From assembly GCF_020510565.1 (NCBI RefSeq), contig NZ_CP075189.1, positions 2,402,501-2,466,500 on the forward strand: DNA of 64,000 nucleotides. Reading direction: 5' to 3'. A model generated the notes under the pieces. The model did no database searches. It was given only the letters and a program-made list of their open reading frames with translations, and was not told the origin of the DNA. Below, piece by piece: positions 1 through 8,776 of the stretch. The position numbers and the translations under genes were made by a program. This stretch comes from Ferribacterium limneticum (lineage in GTDB: Bacteria > Pseudomonadota > Gammaproteobacteria > Burkholderiales > Rhodocyclaceae). The stretch's first letter is position 1; the number at the start of each line of letters is the position of its first letter.

Positions 1-353
1 TAGGTGGTCAGGGCAGCGCCCTTGTTGCCACGTTCGTCCTTGTCGACCTGGACGATCAGCTCCTGGCCTTCCTTCAGCGCATCCTGAATTCTGGCTCGGC
101 CGGCTTCTGCGCCTGGCAGAAAGAAGGCGCGGGAGACTTCCTTAAAGGGGAGAAATCCGTGGCGGTCGGCACCGTAGTCGACGAAGCAGGCCTCGAGCGA
201 CGGTTCGATGCGGGTAATTACACCCTTGTAGATGTTGCTTTTACGTTGTTCCTTGGCGGCGGATTCAATGTCGAGATCAATCAGTTTCTGACCATCGACA
301 ATGGCGACACGGAGTTCTTCCGCCTGTGTCGCATTGAATAGCATGCGTTTCAT
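1..353 (-). CDS. rne: Ribonuclease E, N-terminal part (gene runs off the window)
   Basis: Endoribonuclease that starts mRNA decay and processes rRNA and tRNA precursors; scaffold of the degradosome at the inner membrane. The minus strand from 353 reads [20 protein letters not shown] and continues through the S1 domain ([20 protein letters not shown], then [18 protein letters not shown]), which is the standard RNase E/G start. About 117 residues are present, with no stop before position 1, so the catalytic DNase I-like core and C-terminal scaffold lie outside the window. MKRMLFNAT fits RNase E rather than RNase G. It is divergent from rluC, the same arrangement as in many proteobacteria. The roughly 400-base gap upstream is compatible with the long rne leader used for autoregulation, but I did not identify its hairpins. 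Confidence 0.9.
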   Translation of the reverse strand, partial: MKRMLFNATQAEELRVAIVDGQKLIDLDIESAAKEQRKSNIYKGVITRIEPSLEACFVDYGADRHGFLPFKEVSRAFFLPGAEAGRARIQDALKEGQELIVQVDKDERGNKGAALTT

Positions 354-753
354 TATTTTCGGGCTCCAGCGCACGGCAGCACGCTGCAACGAAACGCCCG
401 GGCAGGCAGCGACAGTTTCAGTTTTCGGGTTGCGTCATAAATGGTTGGCAAAGGCGATGGTGAATGTGCTGATCAACAGACGGCCGCGTGCTTTTTATTG
501 AAATGCGCGACCTGAAAATTCCTGCAACGGGCAATCCGTGCGTGCTTACAGTGGGCTTATCCATTAACATCACTACTTTTGGTGAGTGAACTTAACCAGT
601 CGTTTTACGTTGGTCTGGCCTGGGCAGTTGGCACAGGTGAGACTTTCGAGCCTGCCGCTTGGCGGTCGCGCATTTAGCGCAAGGTCACAAACGGTCTGAC
701 GGTTCGGCATCTCTTGCAAACCGAGACGTAGAACGCAGGCAGTATATTAGAAA
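354..753. other. Intergenic region between divergent rne and rluC
   Basis: About 400 bases without a convincing gene. Short open frames here have no recognisable product. The region should hold the rne leader on the minus strand and the rluC promoter on the plus strand. On the minus strand TTCACT followed after 17 bases by TTAATG (about 560-590) is a weak promoter candidate. A TATATT hexamer lies only a few bases before the rluC start and is too close to be its promoter. Nothing else stood out. Confidence 0.5.
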
Positions 754-1758
754 ATGACCGGGGTAGGTAACAATTCAGTCACGCACGCAGTCATCGGCGA
801 AGAAGAAGAGGGGCAGCGCCTCGACAACTTTTTGATTCGCCGTTGCAAGGGGGTTCCGAAGAGCCATATCTACCGGATTTTGCGGAGCGGAGAAGTACGG
901 GTGAATAGCGGCCGGGTTGATGCAACTTATCGTCTTTGCGCTGGCGATAATGTGCGAATTCCGCCGATTCGCATTGCTGAGCGGCCGCAAAACGAGGTCG
1001 ACGAAGTCGCCAAGGAGCGCGTCGATCTGCCGATTATTTACGAAGACGAGGCAATGCTCGTCATCGACAAGCCGGAAGGTATTGCCGTCCATGGTGGCAG
1101 CGGCGTCAGTTTTGGCGTGATCGAGGCTTTGCGCCGACAGCGACCGCAAGCCAAGTTTCTTGAGCTGGCGCACCGACTTGATCGCGAGACCTCCGGTGTG
1201 CTGCTCGTTGGCAAGAAGCGACTGGCGCTGACTGCGTTGCACGACATGTTTCGCGAACACGGGGCAGGGGCTGACAAGCGCTATCTGGTTCTGGTCAAAG
1301 GGCGTTGGATGAACGTCACCCAGCACGTGAAGTTGCCCCTGCACAAATATCTGACTGAGGGCGGTGAGCGGCGTGTTTCGGTAAATCCCGAGGGCAAGGC
1401 TTCACATACGATCTTCCGTTTGCTGGCTCGCTGGTCGGATATGAGCCTACTTGAAGCGCAACTGAAAACCGGGCGCACGCACCAGATTCGAGTTCATCTG
1501 GCGCATCTTGGCTTTCCTATCCTTGGTGACGAGAAGTACGGTGATTTCGCGTTGAACAAGAATCTGAAACGCGATGGCCTGAAACGCATGGCGCTCCATG
1601 CCTGGCGGATGGCTTTTCGCCACCCGCTGATGGCAACTCCGCTTGAGTGTATTGCGCCACTGCCGGATAGCTTCGGTAGCTACATTGCCACGGTCAACCG
1701 GAAAAAAGACCCGGAATTCAAATCCGACAATCTGGACGAGATATTGAACAAACGATGA
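754..1758 (+). CDS. rluC: 23S rRNA pseudouridine synthase RluC
   Basis: Converts U955, U2504 and U2580 of 23S rRNA to pseudouridine in E. coli. The 334-residue protein has an N-terminal S4 RNA-binding domain (RLDNFLIRRCKGVPKSHIYR) and the RluA-family catalytic motif HRLDRETSG, with the expected nucleophile at Asp143, followed by GRTHQIRVHLAHLGFPILGD. Length is normal for RluC. The last ~25 residues include ATVNRKKDPEFKS, which is encoded by a copy of the dispersed repeat at 1688-1726, so the C-terminal tail is repeat-derived. The stop codon overlaps the next start (ATGA at 1755), suggesting translational coupling. The pairing with divergent rne is conserved in proteobacteria and supports RluC over the paralogue RluD. 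Confidence 0.93.
   Translation: MTGVGNNSVTHAVIGEEEEGQRLDNFLIRRCKGVPKSHIYRILRSGEVRVNSGRVDATYRLCAGDNVRIPPIRIAERPQNEVDEVAKERVDLPIIYEDEAMLVIDKPEGIAVHGGSGVSFGVIEALRRQRPQAKFLELAHRLDRETSGVLLVGKKRLALTALHDMFREHGAGADKRYLVLVKGRWMNVTQHVKLPLHKYLTEGGERRVSVNPEGKASHTIFRLLARWSDMSLLEAQLKTGRTHQIRVHLAHLGFPILGDEKYGDFALNKNLKRDGLKRMALHAWRMAFRHPLMATPLECIAPLPDSFGSYIATVNRKKDPEFKSDNLDEILNKR
1688..1726 (+). repeat. Dispersed ~40-bp repeat, copy 1 (inside rluC)
   Basis: Contains CCACGGTCAACCGGAAAA and ends in TTCAAATCCG. It is read in frame by rluC as ATVNRKK plus a lysine-rich tail. The second half is more diverged from the family than the first. Confidence 0.8.
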
Positions 1759-2405
1759 AATACGAACTGGTAGTCTTTGACTGGGATGGCACGCTGCTCG
1801 ACTCGGCTGGCGCCATCGTTCATGCCATCCAGGCGTCTTGCCGCGATCTGGGCTTATCAGTCCCGGATGATGCCCGTGCTCGCCATGTTATTGGACTTGG
1901 GCTGGCTGACGCTTTGCGCCATGCCGTACCGGATTTGCCTCCCGAAAGTACGCAGGCGATGGTCGAGCGCTATCGTTTTCACTATCTGTCTGGCGATAAG
2001 ACTCTCACCTTGTTCGACGGCGTGCCCGAGATGCTGCAACGCCTGAAGGAAGCCGGGCACATATTGACCGTGGCGACCGGGAAAAGCCGGCTTGGACTTG
2101 AACGGGCGCTCGATCATTCGGGGTTGCGTCCGCTATTTCAGGCCTCTCGTTGCGCCGACGAGTGTCATTCAAAACCGCATCCGCAGATGCTGCAGGAGCT
2201 GATGGCCGAGTTTGGCATTTCCGCCGAGTCGACGATCATGATCGGCGACACCTCGCATGATCTGCTGATGGCGACCAATGCCGGCGTCGACAGCCTGGCG
2301 GTAACCTATGGTGCCCATCCGCACGACCACCTGTTGGAACATAAGCCGGTGACCTGTCTGCATAGCGTGAAAGAGCTTGATCAGTGGTTACAGGATTACG
2401 CCTGA
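1755..2405 (+). CDS. HAD-superfamily hydrolase, phosphoglycolate phosphatase-like
   Basis: Cytoplasmic haloacid-dehalogenase-type phosphatase of 216 residues. Motif I is at the N terminus (VVFDWDGTLLDS; nucleophile Asp9 and Asp11), motif II is TVATGKS, the motif III lysine is in SKPHPQML, and motif IV is MIGDTSHDLLMATNAG. The cap domain between motifs I and II is helical, as in the Gph/PGP subfamily. The start overlaps the rluC stop and the 3' end overlaps the Rieske gene, so it is part of an rluC-HAD-Rieske-sppA transcription unit. This gene order is frequent in betaproteobacteria. The natural substrate cannot be read from sequence, and phosphoglycolate is only the family's best-known one. 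Confidence 0.85.
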   Translation: MKYELVVFDWDGTLLDSAGAIVHAIQASCRDLGLSVPDDARARHVIGLGLADALRHAVPDLPPESTQAMVERYRFHYLSGDKTLTLFDGVPEMLQRLKEAGHILTVATGKSRLGLERALDHSGLRPLFQASRCADECHSKPHPQMLQELMAEFGISAESTIMIGDTSHDLLMATNAGVDSLAVTYGAHPHDHLLEHKPVTCLHSVKELDQWLQDYA

Positions 2406-2743
2406 TCTGCACCAGCGGTGAGGTTGCGAATGCCGGGCCGGGGTTTCGTTTTACTGTGGAGCGCTACGGTCGTACGACGCCGGCATTTGTCATACGCTTT
2501 CATGGGCAGGTGCATGCCTATTTGAATGAATGCGGCCACGTTCCAGCTGAACTCGACTGGCTACCAGGCCAATTCTTCGACGATTCCAAGCTATACTTGA
2601 TTTGCTCGATTCATGGCGCACTTTATGCTCCAGAGTCTGGCAGATGTCTCGGCGGCCGGTGTCAGGGTAAAGGTTTGAAATCCTTGAAGGTGCAAGAGAT
2701 CGATGGACAGATATTTTTAGAGCAAGAAAACAATCATGGATAG
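2384..2743 (+). CDS. Small Rieske [2Fe-2S] protein
   Basis: A stand-alone Rieske ferredoxin-like protein of 119 residues. Cluster ligands are visible as Cys50-x-His52 and Cys74-x-x-His77 (NECGHV and CSIHGALY), the standard CxH...CxxH pattern. The start is GTG at 2384, overlapping the end of the HAD gene by 22 bases. No better in-frame ATG is available before the conserved region. It has no signal peptide or membrane segment, so it is probably a soluble electron carrier or an oxygenase-type ferredoxin. No oxygenase lies nearby, so the redox partner is unknown. Confidence 0.8.
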   Translation: MVTGLRLICTSGEVANAGPGFRFTVERYGRTTPAFVIRFHGQVHAYLNECGHVPAELDWLPGQFFDDSKLYLICSIHGALYAPESGRCLGGRCQGKGLKSLKVQEIDGQIFLEQENNHG

Positions 2744-3698
2744 CCCCCAACCGCCCAACAACGACTCCGCCTGGGAGCGGAAAACCCTTGAGAAACTGGT
2801 ATTCGCCGCCCTTGACGAGCAGCGGGCCCGCCGACGCTGGGGTATCGCCTTTAAGGCACTTGGCTTTGTCTACCTCTTGGTTGTGTTAATAGCGGTCGTT
2901 GACTGGGGGGCTGGCGCTGAGCATCAGGAGCGCCATACCGCTTTGGTAACCCTCAATGGCGTCATTGAGGCCAAGGGGGAGAGCAACGCGGAGAACCTCG
3001 TTGCCGCACTGAACAGCGCCTTCGAGGAAAAAAATGTTGCTGGCATCATCCTGCGCATCAACAGCCCGGGCGGCAGCCCGGTTCAGGCAGGAATCATCAA
3101 CGATGAAATTCGCCGCCTGCGTGGCAAATATCCGGACAAGCTCCTGTATGCTGTGGTCGAGGATATGTGTGCTTCGGGTGGTTATTACGTTGCTGCGGCA
3201 GCCGACAGTATCTACGTCAACAAGGCCAGCATTGTTGGCTCTATTGGCGTGCTGATGGACAGCTTCGGCTTCACTGGCACGATGGACAAGGCGGGTGTTG
3301 AGCGTCGCCTGCTGACTGCCGGCGAAAACAAGGGTTTCCTTGACCCGTTCTCACCACAGGCGCCGCAGCACAAGGCCCATGCCCAGACGCTGCTCAATGA
3401 TATTCACCAGCAGTTCATTGATGTTGTCAAAACCGGGCGTGGCAAGCGGCTCAAGGAAACGCCGGAAATGTTTTCCGGCCTGATGTGGACCGGCGCCCAG
3501 AGTGTTCAATTGGGGCTGGCTGACGATTTTGGCAGCGTCGAGTCGGTGGCCCGCGATGTCATCAAGGCCGAAAAGGTTCTCGATTATTCGGTCAAGGACA
3601 ATATCGCCGAACGCTTCGCCAAGCGCCTAGGTGCCAGCACCTTTGCCGGTTTCTGGAAGGGCTTCTCGGAAAGTGCTGCCGGCGTCAGCCTTCGCTAA
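2736..3698 (+). CDS. sppA: Signal peptide peptidase SppA (S49 family, short form)
   Basis: Membrane-anchored serine protease that degrades cleaved signal peptides. One transmembrane helix lies near residues 45-65 (FKALGFVYLLVVLIAVVDW), followed by a single S49 protease domain. The nucleophile is Ser147 in MCASGGYYVA and the likely general base is Lys199 in GENKGFLDPF; these match the Ser/Lys dyad of the short Bacillus-type SppA. At 320 residues it is half the size of the duplicated E. coli enzyme. The start overlaps the Rieske gene by 8 bases. A rho-independent terminator follows inside the convergent methyltransferase gene. Confidence 0.9.
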   Translation: MDSPQPPNNDSAWERKTLEKLVFAALDEQRARRRWGIAFKALGFVYLLVVLIAVVDWGAGAEHQERHTALVTLNGVIEAKGESNAENLVAALNSAFEEKNVAGIILRINSPGGSPVQAGIINDEIRRLRGKYPDKLLYAVVEDMCASGGYYVAAAADSIYVNKASIVGSIGVLMDSFGFTGTMDKAGVERRLLTAGENKGFLDPFSPQAPQHKAHAQTLLNDIHQQFIDVVKTGRGKRLKETPEMFSGLMWTGAQSVQLGLADDFGSVESVARDVIKAEKVLDYSVKDNIAERFAKRLGASTFAGFWKGFSESAAGVSLR

Positions 3699-3701
3699 AG
3701 C

Positions 3702-4409
3702 TCAGGCCAGCAGCAGAAAAACTGTCGGACGCCGCTCGATTTCGGGCGGCGTTTGTTTTTTCCAGGCCTGGATTGTTCGCGTCAGCACTGATTCACCCGG
3801 CAAGGTTAGATCAGTAGCCACGGTCAGTCTGGTCATCGGCTGACAGGCCTGAAGAATGGCGTCGAACATTGCCCGGTTGCGATACGGTGTTTCTATGAAA
3901 ATCTGGGTCTGCTGGCGTTTTTTCGATTCGCTTTCCAAGTCGCGCAGCATTTTCGTGCGCTCAACTTCCTTGGCGGGCAGGTAGCCCTGAAAAGCGAAAC
4001 GTTGCCCGTTCAGTCCCGAGGCCATCAGGGCCAGCAAAAGCGAGGAGGGCCCAATGAGCGGCGCGACGCGAATGCTTTCCTTTTGGGCCAGTGCAACCAA
4101 ATTGGCGCCAGGGTCGGCAACCGCCGGGCAGCCGGCTTCTGAAAGCAAGCCAACATCGTGACCGGCGCGTAACGGTTCCAGCAAGCGGTCAAGTTCGTTC
4201 GCCTTGGTATGCTCGTTCAGCTCCTGAAGCTGTAATTCCTGCAGCGGCAAATCGGTGCCTGCCGCCTTCAGGAAGGCGCGTGCCGTCTTGGCCTGTTCGA
4301 CGACAAAATGAGTCAATGGCCGGATGGCGGCAAGTACGTTGGCGGGCAGGGATTCTTGCGGCGCAGTCGGACCGAGGGGGACGGGAATGAGATAGAGGAT
4401 ACCGGCCAT
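3702..4409 (-). CDS. SAM-dependent methyltransferase, RsmI-like (tetrapyrrole methylase fold)
   Basis: A 235-residue member of the tetrapyrrole (corrin/porphyrin) methylase superfamily. It has the RsmI-type N terminus LYLIPVPLG, a glycine-rich SAM-binding stretch LLSEAGCPAVADPG, and PLIGPSSLLLALMASGL. Canonical RsmI (2'-O-methylation of C1402 of 16S rRNA) is about 280 residues; this shorter form lacks the usual C-terminal extension and is probably the paralogue commonly seen beside maf in betaproteobacteria. The start ATG overlaps the maf stop at 4409, so the two are co-translated. Substrate is not certain. Confidence 0.78.
   Translation of the reverse strand: MAGILYLIPVPLGPTAPQESLPANVLAAIRPLTHFVVEQAKTARAFLKAAGTDLPLQELQLQELNEHTKANELDRLLEPLRAGHDVGLLSEAGCPAVADPGANLVALAQKESIRVAPLIGPSSLLLALMASGLNGQRFAFQGYLPAKEVERTKMLRDLESESKKRQQTQIFIETPYRNRAMFDAILQACQPMTRLTVATDLTLPGESVLTRTIQAWKKQTPPEIERRPTVFLLLA
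3729..3761 (+). terminator. Rho-independent terminator of the sppA unit
   Basis: GACGCCGC stem, ~10-base loop, GCGGCGT, then TTGTTTTTT. It lies within the 3' end of the convergent methyltransferase gene. Confidence 0.6.
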
Positions 4410-4990
4410 CAGAGAACCGCCACACCCTGATTACGCAACATGTCGCACAGTGCAATCAACGGCAAGCCAACCAGCGCATTCGGATCGTCGCCACGCATGC
4501 TGCTCAACAACGCAATCCCCAAACCTTCCGACTTGGCAGAGCCTGCGCAGTTATACGCCGGCTCCCGGCAAAGATAATTTTCGATTTCCTGATTGCTCAA
4601 TTGCCGGAACGTGACCAGCGTTGGCACCCCGCGAACCTGCATCTCACCCGTTCTGGCATTCAGCAGACAGAGGCCAGTGAAGAAATTGACAGTCTTTCCA
4701 GACAGGGCTCGTAACTGCTCGATAGCGCGCTCGTGCGTTCCCGGTTTTCCGTAAATTTTGCCGTCGACCGTAGCAACCTGGTCGCTACCGATAATCAGGG
4801 CATCGGGATATGTCTCTGCGACCGCTCTGGCCTTGGCTTCGGAAAGCCTCAAGGCAATCTGTTCCGGCATTTCGCCAGGAAATGGGCTTTCATCGGTTTG
4901 TGGATTGGCAACATCAAAGGGGATGCCAAGATGACCAAGGAGCTCCCGGCGAAATGGTGAGGTTGAGGCGAGAATCAGATTCTGCGGCAT
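4409..4990 (-). CDS. maf: Maf-family nucleotide pyrophosphatase (YceF-like)
   Basis: House-cleaning enzyme that hydrolyses modified nucleoside triphosphates. YceF of E. coli prefers 7-methyl-GTP, and this assignment rests on the neighbouring yceD-rpmF. The 193 residues carry the Maf signatures: [14 protein letters not shown] at the N terminus, the TDES segment, the catalytic [10 protein letters not shown] region and [14 protein letters not shown]. It is divergent from yceD, with the two promoters sharing a gap of about 110 bases. Confidence 0.88.
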   Translation of the reverse strand: MPQNLILASTSPFRRELLGHLGIPFDVANPQTDESPFPGEMPEQIALRLSEAKARAVAETYPDALIIGSDQVATVDGKIYGKPGTHERAIEQLRALSGKTVNFFTGLCLLNARTGEMQVRGVPTLVTFRQLSNQEIENYLCREPAYNCAGSAKSEGLGIALLSSMRGDDPNALVGLPLIALCDMLRNQGVAVL

Positions 4991-5043
4991 AAAAATCCGT
5001 TACAACAAAGCCTTGCGTTGAACACTTCAAGCAGCACTTTGTT

Positions 5044-5072
5044 TTGACTTGGAAAGCCAAAAATAATATCAT
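5044..5072 (+). promoter_or_regulatory. Putative sigma-70 promoter for yceD-rpmF
   Basis: TTGACT at 5044-5049, 17 bases, then TATCAT at 5067-5072. Transcription would begin near 5079, inside the longest possible yceD frame. This argues that translation starts later than the first in-frame TTG at 5044. Confidence 0.5.
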
Positions 5073-5100
5073 TCAATGTTTAAGTCGCAACAGCTCAAGA

Positions 5101-5589
5101 TTGAAAAGGATTTCGGACGCTTTCGCATTTGCCAGAGATGGTCGTGTTCTCGAGGGAACATTCGCCGTCGTGGACCTTGATCGCCTGCATGATTTGCTGG
5201 CAGAGATCGATGGAGAGGTAACTTTCCGTCTGCAAGGATACAAGGGCGATAGCGGAGAATCCATGCTGCATCTGGAGGTTTCGGGAACACTCTCGCTTGC
5301 CTGTCAGCGCTGCCTGGAAGCCGTACCTTGCGATCTTGATGTCGATAGTCTGCTGGAACTTGTTCCAGAGGGTACCGAGTTATCGCAAGATGAACTGGAA
5401 GACGACACCCGGGATTTCTTGCCGGTGGTACGCGAACTGGATGTGGTCGAGTTGGTTGAGGATGAAATCCTCCTCGCCCTGCCGGTGGCGCCGCGGCACG
5501 AAAAATGTGGTTTGCCTGGCGCGGCCGATGCTGGCGAGCGGATCAATCCGTTCGCGAAATTGTCCGGGCTAAAAGGCAAGCCGAACTGA
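5101..5589 (+). CDS. yceD: YceD (DUF177) protein, 23S rRNA accumulation protein
   Basis: DUF177 family. In plants and E. coli the family is linked to 23S rRNA accumulation, and it almost always precedes rpmF. Conserved features are FARDGRVLEG at the N terminus, the paired cysteines in CQRCLEAV, an acidic middle, and KCGLPGAAD near the C terminus. The frame stays open back to TTG 5044 (181 residues), but a good promoter overlaps that extension and family similarity begins around ISDAFAFARDG. I therefore favour TTG at 5101 (162 residues). Neither start has a strong ribosome-binding site, so the start remains uncertain. Confidence 0.82.
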   Translation: MKRISDAFAFARDGRVLEGTFAVVDLDRLHDLLAEIDGEVTFRLQGYKGDSGESMLHLEVSGTLSLACQRCLEAVPCDLDVDSLLELVPEGTELSQDELEDDTRDFLPVVRELDVVELVEDEILLALPVAPRHEKCGLPGAADAGERINPFAKLSGLKGKPN

Positions 5590-5607
5590 TTTTTTTGGAG
5601 TAAGAAA

Positions 5608-5787
5608 ATGGCCGTTCAACAGAACAAAAAGTCCCCGTCCAAGCGTGGCATGCACCGTGCCCATGACTTCCTGACCGCCCCCCCGCTGGCCGTCGAGTCG
5701 ACCACCGGCGAAGCACACCTGCGTCACCACATTTCCCCGGCCGGCTTCTATCGCGGCAAAAAAGTCGTCAAGGGCAAGGGCGAGTAA
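5608..5787 (+). CDS. rpmF: 50S ribosomal protein L32
   Basis: A 59-residue basic protein beginning [20 protein letters not shown] and ending KKVVKGKGE, typical of the zinc-free L32 of betaproteobacteria (the four zinc cysteines of other L32 types are absent). A GGAG element lies 7 bases before ATG 5608. It follows yceD by 18 bases and precedes plsX, the conserved yceD-rpmF-plsX order that links ribosome and lipid synthesis. Confidence 0.96.
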   Translation: MAVQQNKKSPSKRGMHRAHDFLTAPPLAVESTTGEAHLRHHISPAGFYRGKKVVKGKGE

Positions 5788-5798
5788 TCGTTCAATGA

Positions 5799-5838
5799 AG
5801 GGCAGGCGGTTCGTAATGAGCCGCCTGCCTTTTATTTT
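5799..5838 (+). terminator. Terminator or attenuator between rpmF and plsX
   Basis: Perfect 9-bp stem GGCAGGCGG / CCGCCTGCC with an 11-base loop, followed by TTTTATTTT. It ends only 3 bases before the plsX start, so partial read-through probably feeds plsX. Confidence 0.7.
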
Positions 5839-5841
5839 GCC

Positions 5842-6870
5842 ATGACAACCCGCATTGCTATTGATTGCATGGGGGGTGACCACGGTCCGTCGGTGACGGT
5901 ACCCGCGGCCATTCAATTTCTTGCGGAGCATCCGTCAGCCAATCTCGTCCTGGTCGGTCAGGAAGATGTGTTGCGCCCGTTGCTCGGCAACCATGTCAAC
6001 GATTCACGCATTCGCCTTGTTCACGCCTCGGAAATAATTGGCATGGACGAGTCGCCGGCGCTTGCCCTGCGCAACAAAAAAGATTCGTCGATGCGGGTTG
6101 CCATCAACCAGGTCAAGTCCGGGGATGCTGATGCTTGCGTTTCCGCCGGCAATACCGGTGCGCTGATGGCCATCTCCCGCTTTGTCCTGAAGATGCTGCC
6201 GGGTATCGATCGGCCGGCGATCTGTGCGCCGCTGCCAACGGTCAATGGCCATACGCACATGCTGGATCTTGGTGCCAATGTCGATTGCGGACCGGAGCAT
6301 CTGCTTCAGTTCGGTATCATGGGTGCCATGCTGATTTCAGCAATGGAGCACAAGGATCAGCCGACGGTCGGCATTCTCAATATCGGCGAAGAGGATATAA
6401 AGGGGAACGAAGTGGTCAAGGCCGCGGCCGGATTGCTCCGTACCTCGGGCCTCAATTTCATCGGCAATGTTGAGGGAGACGGCATCTACAAAGGCGAAGC
6501 CGATGTTATCGTTTGCGATGGCTTTGTCGGCAACGTTGCATTGAAGACCTCGGAAGGCCTTGCCCAGATGCTGGCGTCGTCATTGCGCACCGAATTCAAG
6601 CGTAACTGGCTGACCAGGATTGCCGCGCTGATTGCAATTTCAGTACTCAACAACTTTAAAAAGCGCTTTGATCATCGCCGCTACAACGGTGCGATCCTGC
6701 TTGGTCTCAGGGGTATTTCGGTCAAGAGCCACGGCTCGGCTGATGTGCTGGCCTTTGGCAATGCCATTTCACGGGCCTACGATGCAGCTGAAAATCGTGT
6801 TGTGGAGCGCATTACCAGCCGCTTGGCACAAATGACGCCAATCCCGGCTGTCGTCGAGGAGAATGTCTGA
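5842..6870 (+). CDS. plsX: Phosphate acyltransferase PlsX
   Basis: Makes acyl-phosphate from acyl-ACP for phosphatidate synthesis, working with PlsY at the membrane. The 342 residues include [18 protein letters not shown] at the N terminus, [10 protein letters not shown], and [17 protein letters not shown], all family hallmarks. It begins right after the rpmF terminator without an obvious ribosome-binding site, because the UUUUAUUUU tract occupies that position; this may make its translation weak or coupled. It abuts fabH directly (stop 6870, start 6871) and heads the fatty-acid cluster. Confidence 0.95.
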   Translation: MTTRIAIDCMGGDHGPSVTVPAAIQFLAEHPSANLVLVGQEDVLRPLLGNHVNDSRIRLVHASEIIGMDESPALALRNKKDSSMRVAINQVKSGDADACVSAGNTGALMAISRFVLKMLPGIDRPAICAPLPTVNGHTHMLDLGANVDCGPEHLLQFGIMGAMLISAMEHKDQPTVGILNIGEEDIKGNEVVKAAAGLLRTSGLNFIGNVEGDGIYKGEADVIVCDGFVGNVALKTSEGLAQMLASSLRTEFKRNWLTRIAALIAISVLNNFKKRFDHRRYNGAILLGLRGISVKSHGSADVLAFGNAISRAYDAAENRVVERITSRLAQMTPIPAVVEENV

Positions 6871-7830
6871 ATGTACGCACGCTTGATCGGTACCGGCAGT
6901 TACCTTCCGGGAAGTCCTGTCAGCAATGACGATCTGGCTGCACGAGGAATCGACACCAACGACGAGTGGATCGTTACCCGCACAGGCATTCGCAGTCGCC
7001 ATCTCGCGAGTCCCGGCACGACATCCAGCGAACTTGGCCTGATTGCCGCGCAACGCGCGCTGGAAATGGCTGGCATTTCGGCTGCCGATCTCGATCTGAT
7101 CATTGTTGCGACATCGACCCCCGATTTTATTTTCCCGAGCACTGCCTGCCTGATTCAGTCCAAACTGGGCAACAAAGGTGCTGCCGCTTTCGACGTGCAG
7201 GCAGTTTGTGCCGGGTTTACCTACGCACTGGGCATCGCGGAAAAATTTATCCGTTCCGGCAGCCACAAAAGAGCGCTGGTGATTGGTGCCGAAGTTTTCT
7301 CGCGCATCCTTGACTGGAACGATCGCGGCACCTGCGTGTTATTCGGCGATGGCGCCGGTGCGGTTGTGCTGGAAGCGTCAGACAGGCCAGGGATTTTGGC
7401 CACGGCAATGCATGCCGATGGTAGCCAGAATGGCATCCTGAATGTTCCTGGGCAGATATGTGGCGGACAGGTCACCGGTGATCCGTTCCTGCGTATGGAT
7501 GGTCAGGCCGTCTTCAAGTTTGCCGTACGAGTTCTGGCCGACATTGCTGCGGAGGTCTGCGAGATCGCTGGTATCCAAACGAGCGATGTCGATTGGCTGA
7601 TTCCGCATCAGGCCAATATTCGCATCATTGACGCCACTGGCAAAAAACTGGGTATTGACCGCAACAAAGTGATCGTAACCGTTGATCGCCATGGCAATAC
7701 ATCTGCCGCATCCGTGCCGCTTGCATTGGACGAAGCTGTGCGAGATGGACGCATCCAGCGTGGCCAGAAAGTACTGGTTGAAGGCGTTGGTGGTGGCTTT
7801 ACGTGGGGCGCAGCCCTTCTCGAATTCTGA
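6871..7830 (+). CDS. fabH: Beta-ketoacyl-ACP synthase III
   Basis: Condenses acetyl-CoA with malonyl-ACP to start fatty-acid synthesis. The 319-residue protein has the complete FabH triad: Cys113 in [12 protein letters not shown], His246 in IPHQANIR and Asn276 in [18 protein letters not shown] and the C-terminal GGGFTWGA motif are also present. It starts one base after the plsX stop and is followed after 16 bases by fabD. Confidence 0.96.
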   Translation: MYARLIGTGSYLPGSPVSNDDLAARGIDTNDEWIVTRTGIRSRHLASPGTTSSELGLIAAQRALEMAGISAADLDLIIVATSTPDFIFPSTACLIQSKLGNKGAAAFDVQAVCAGFTYALGIAEKFIRSGSHKRALVIGAEVFSRILDWNDRGTCVLFGDGAGAVVLEASDRPGILATAMHADGSQNGILNVPGQICGGQVTGDPFLRMDGQAVFKFAVRVLADIAAEVCEIAGIQTSDVDWLIPHQANIRIIDATGKKLGIDRNKVIVTVDRHGNTSAASVPLALDEAVRDGRIQRGQKVLVEGVGGGFTWGAALLEF

Positions 7831-7846
7831 ACCAGGAGACGAAACG

Positions 7847-8773
7847 ATGTCTTTTGCATTCGTATTTCCCGGCCAAGGCTCGCAGAGCGTTGGCATGATG
7901 GCAGCCTACGGCGACTCAGCCGTGGTTCGTACAGCTTTTGATGAAGCCTCTGCAGCGTTGGGTGATGATCTGTGGGCGATGGTTGCCGAAGGGCCGGCTG
8001 AAACGCTGACCCAAACGGTCAATACCCAGCCCGTGATGTTGACTGCAGGTATCGCTGCTTGGCGCTTGTGGCTCGACAAGGGAGGCAAGAAGCCTGCTGT
8101 CGTTGCCGGCCATAGCCTCGGCGAATATTCCGCACTGGTTGCTGCTGGCGTGATTGAACTCAAGGATGCCGTACCGCTGGTTCGCCTGCGTGCTGCTGCC
8201 ATGCAGGAGGCCGTGCCGGTTGGTACCGGCGCCATGGCTGCCATCCTTGGACTGGACAATGCAGGGATCACCGCTGCCTGTGCTGAAGCGGCGCAGGGTG
8301 AAGTGGTTGAACCTGTCAATTTCAACGCCAATGGTCAGACCGTGATTGCCGGTCACAAGGCGGCTGTCGAACGTGCCATGGAAGCCTGCAAGGCTCGGGG
8401 CGCCAAGATGGCCAAGGCACTTCCGGTGTCTGCACCATTCCACTCTTCGCTGATTCGTCCGGCAGCTGACAAGCTTGCTGCACGCCTTGCCGAATTGACG
8501 CTGCAAGCACCGCAGATTCCGGTGATCAACAACGTCGATGTCGCCATCGAAAACGAACCGGCACGTATCAAGGATGCCCTGATTCGCCAAGCTTATAATC
8601 CGGTGCGCTGGGTTGAGACCATCCAGTCGATGGCTGCGCTGGGCGTTACCACCGTAGCCGAATGTGGCCCGGGCAAGGTACTGGCCGGCCTGACCAAGCG
8701 TTGCGCCGATGGTATTGTTGGTGTCGCCTTGGCTGATGCAACAGCCATCGACGCCAACCTGGGCCTGGAGTAA
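7847..8773 (+). CDS. fabD: Malonyl-CoA:ACP transacylase
   Basis: Loads malonyl groups onto ACP. ATG at 7847, preceded by CAGGAGACGAAACG, gives MSFAFVFPGQGSQSVGMM, the canonical FabD start; the frame stays open further upstream but that part overlaps fabH. The catalytic residues are Ser90 in GHSLGEYSAL and His199 in VSAPFHSSL. Length is 308 residues, normal for the family. It is followed by fabG after 3 bases. Confidence 0.96.
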   Translation: MSFAFVFPGQGSQSVGMMAAYGDSAVVRTAFDEASAALGDDLWAMVAEGPAETLTQTVNTQPVMLTAGIAAWRLWLDKGGKKPAVVAGHSLGEYSALVAAGVIELKDAVPLVRLRAAAMQEAVPVGTGAMAAILGLDNAGITAACAEAAQGEVVEPVNFNANGQTVIAGHKAAVERAMEACKARGAKMAKALPVSAPFHSSLIRPAADKLAARLAELTLQAPQIPVINNVDVAIENEPARIKDALIRQAYNPVRWVETIQSMAALGVTTVAECGPGKVLAGLTKRCADGIVGVALADATAIDANLGLE

Positions 8774-8776
8774 TAG

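Noticed and set aside
4755..4790. ACGGTCGACGGCAAAATT on the minus strand within maf
   Set aside because: Encodes the conserved Maf motif around [10 protein letters not shown]; probable coincidence.
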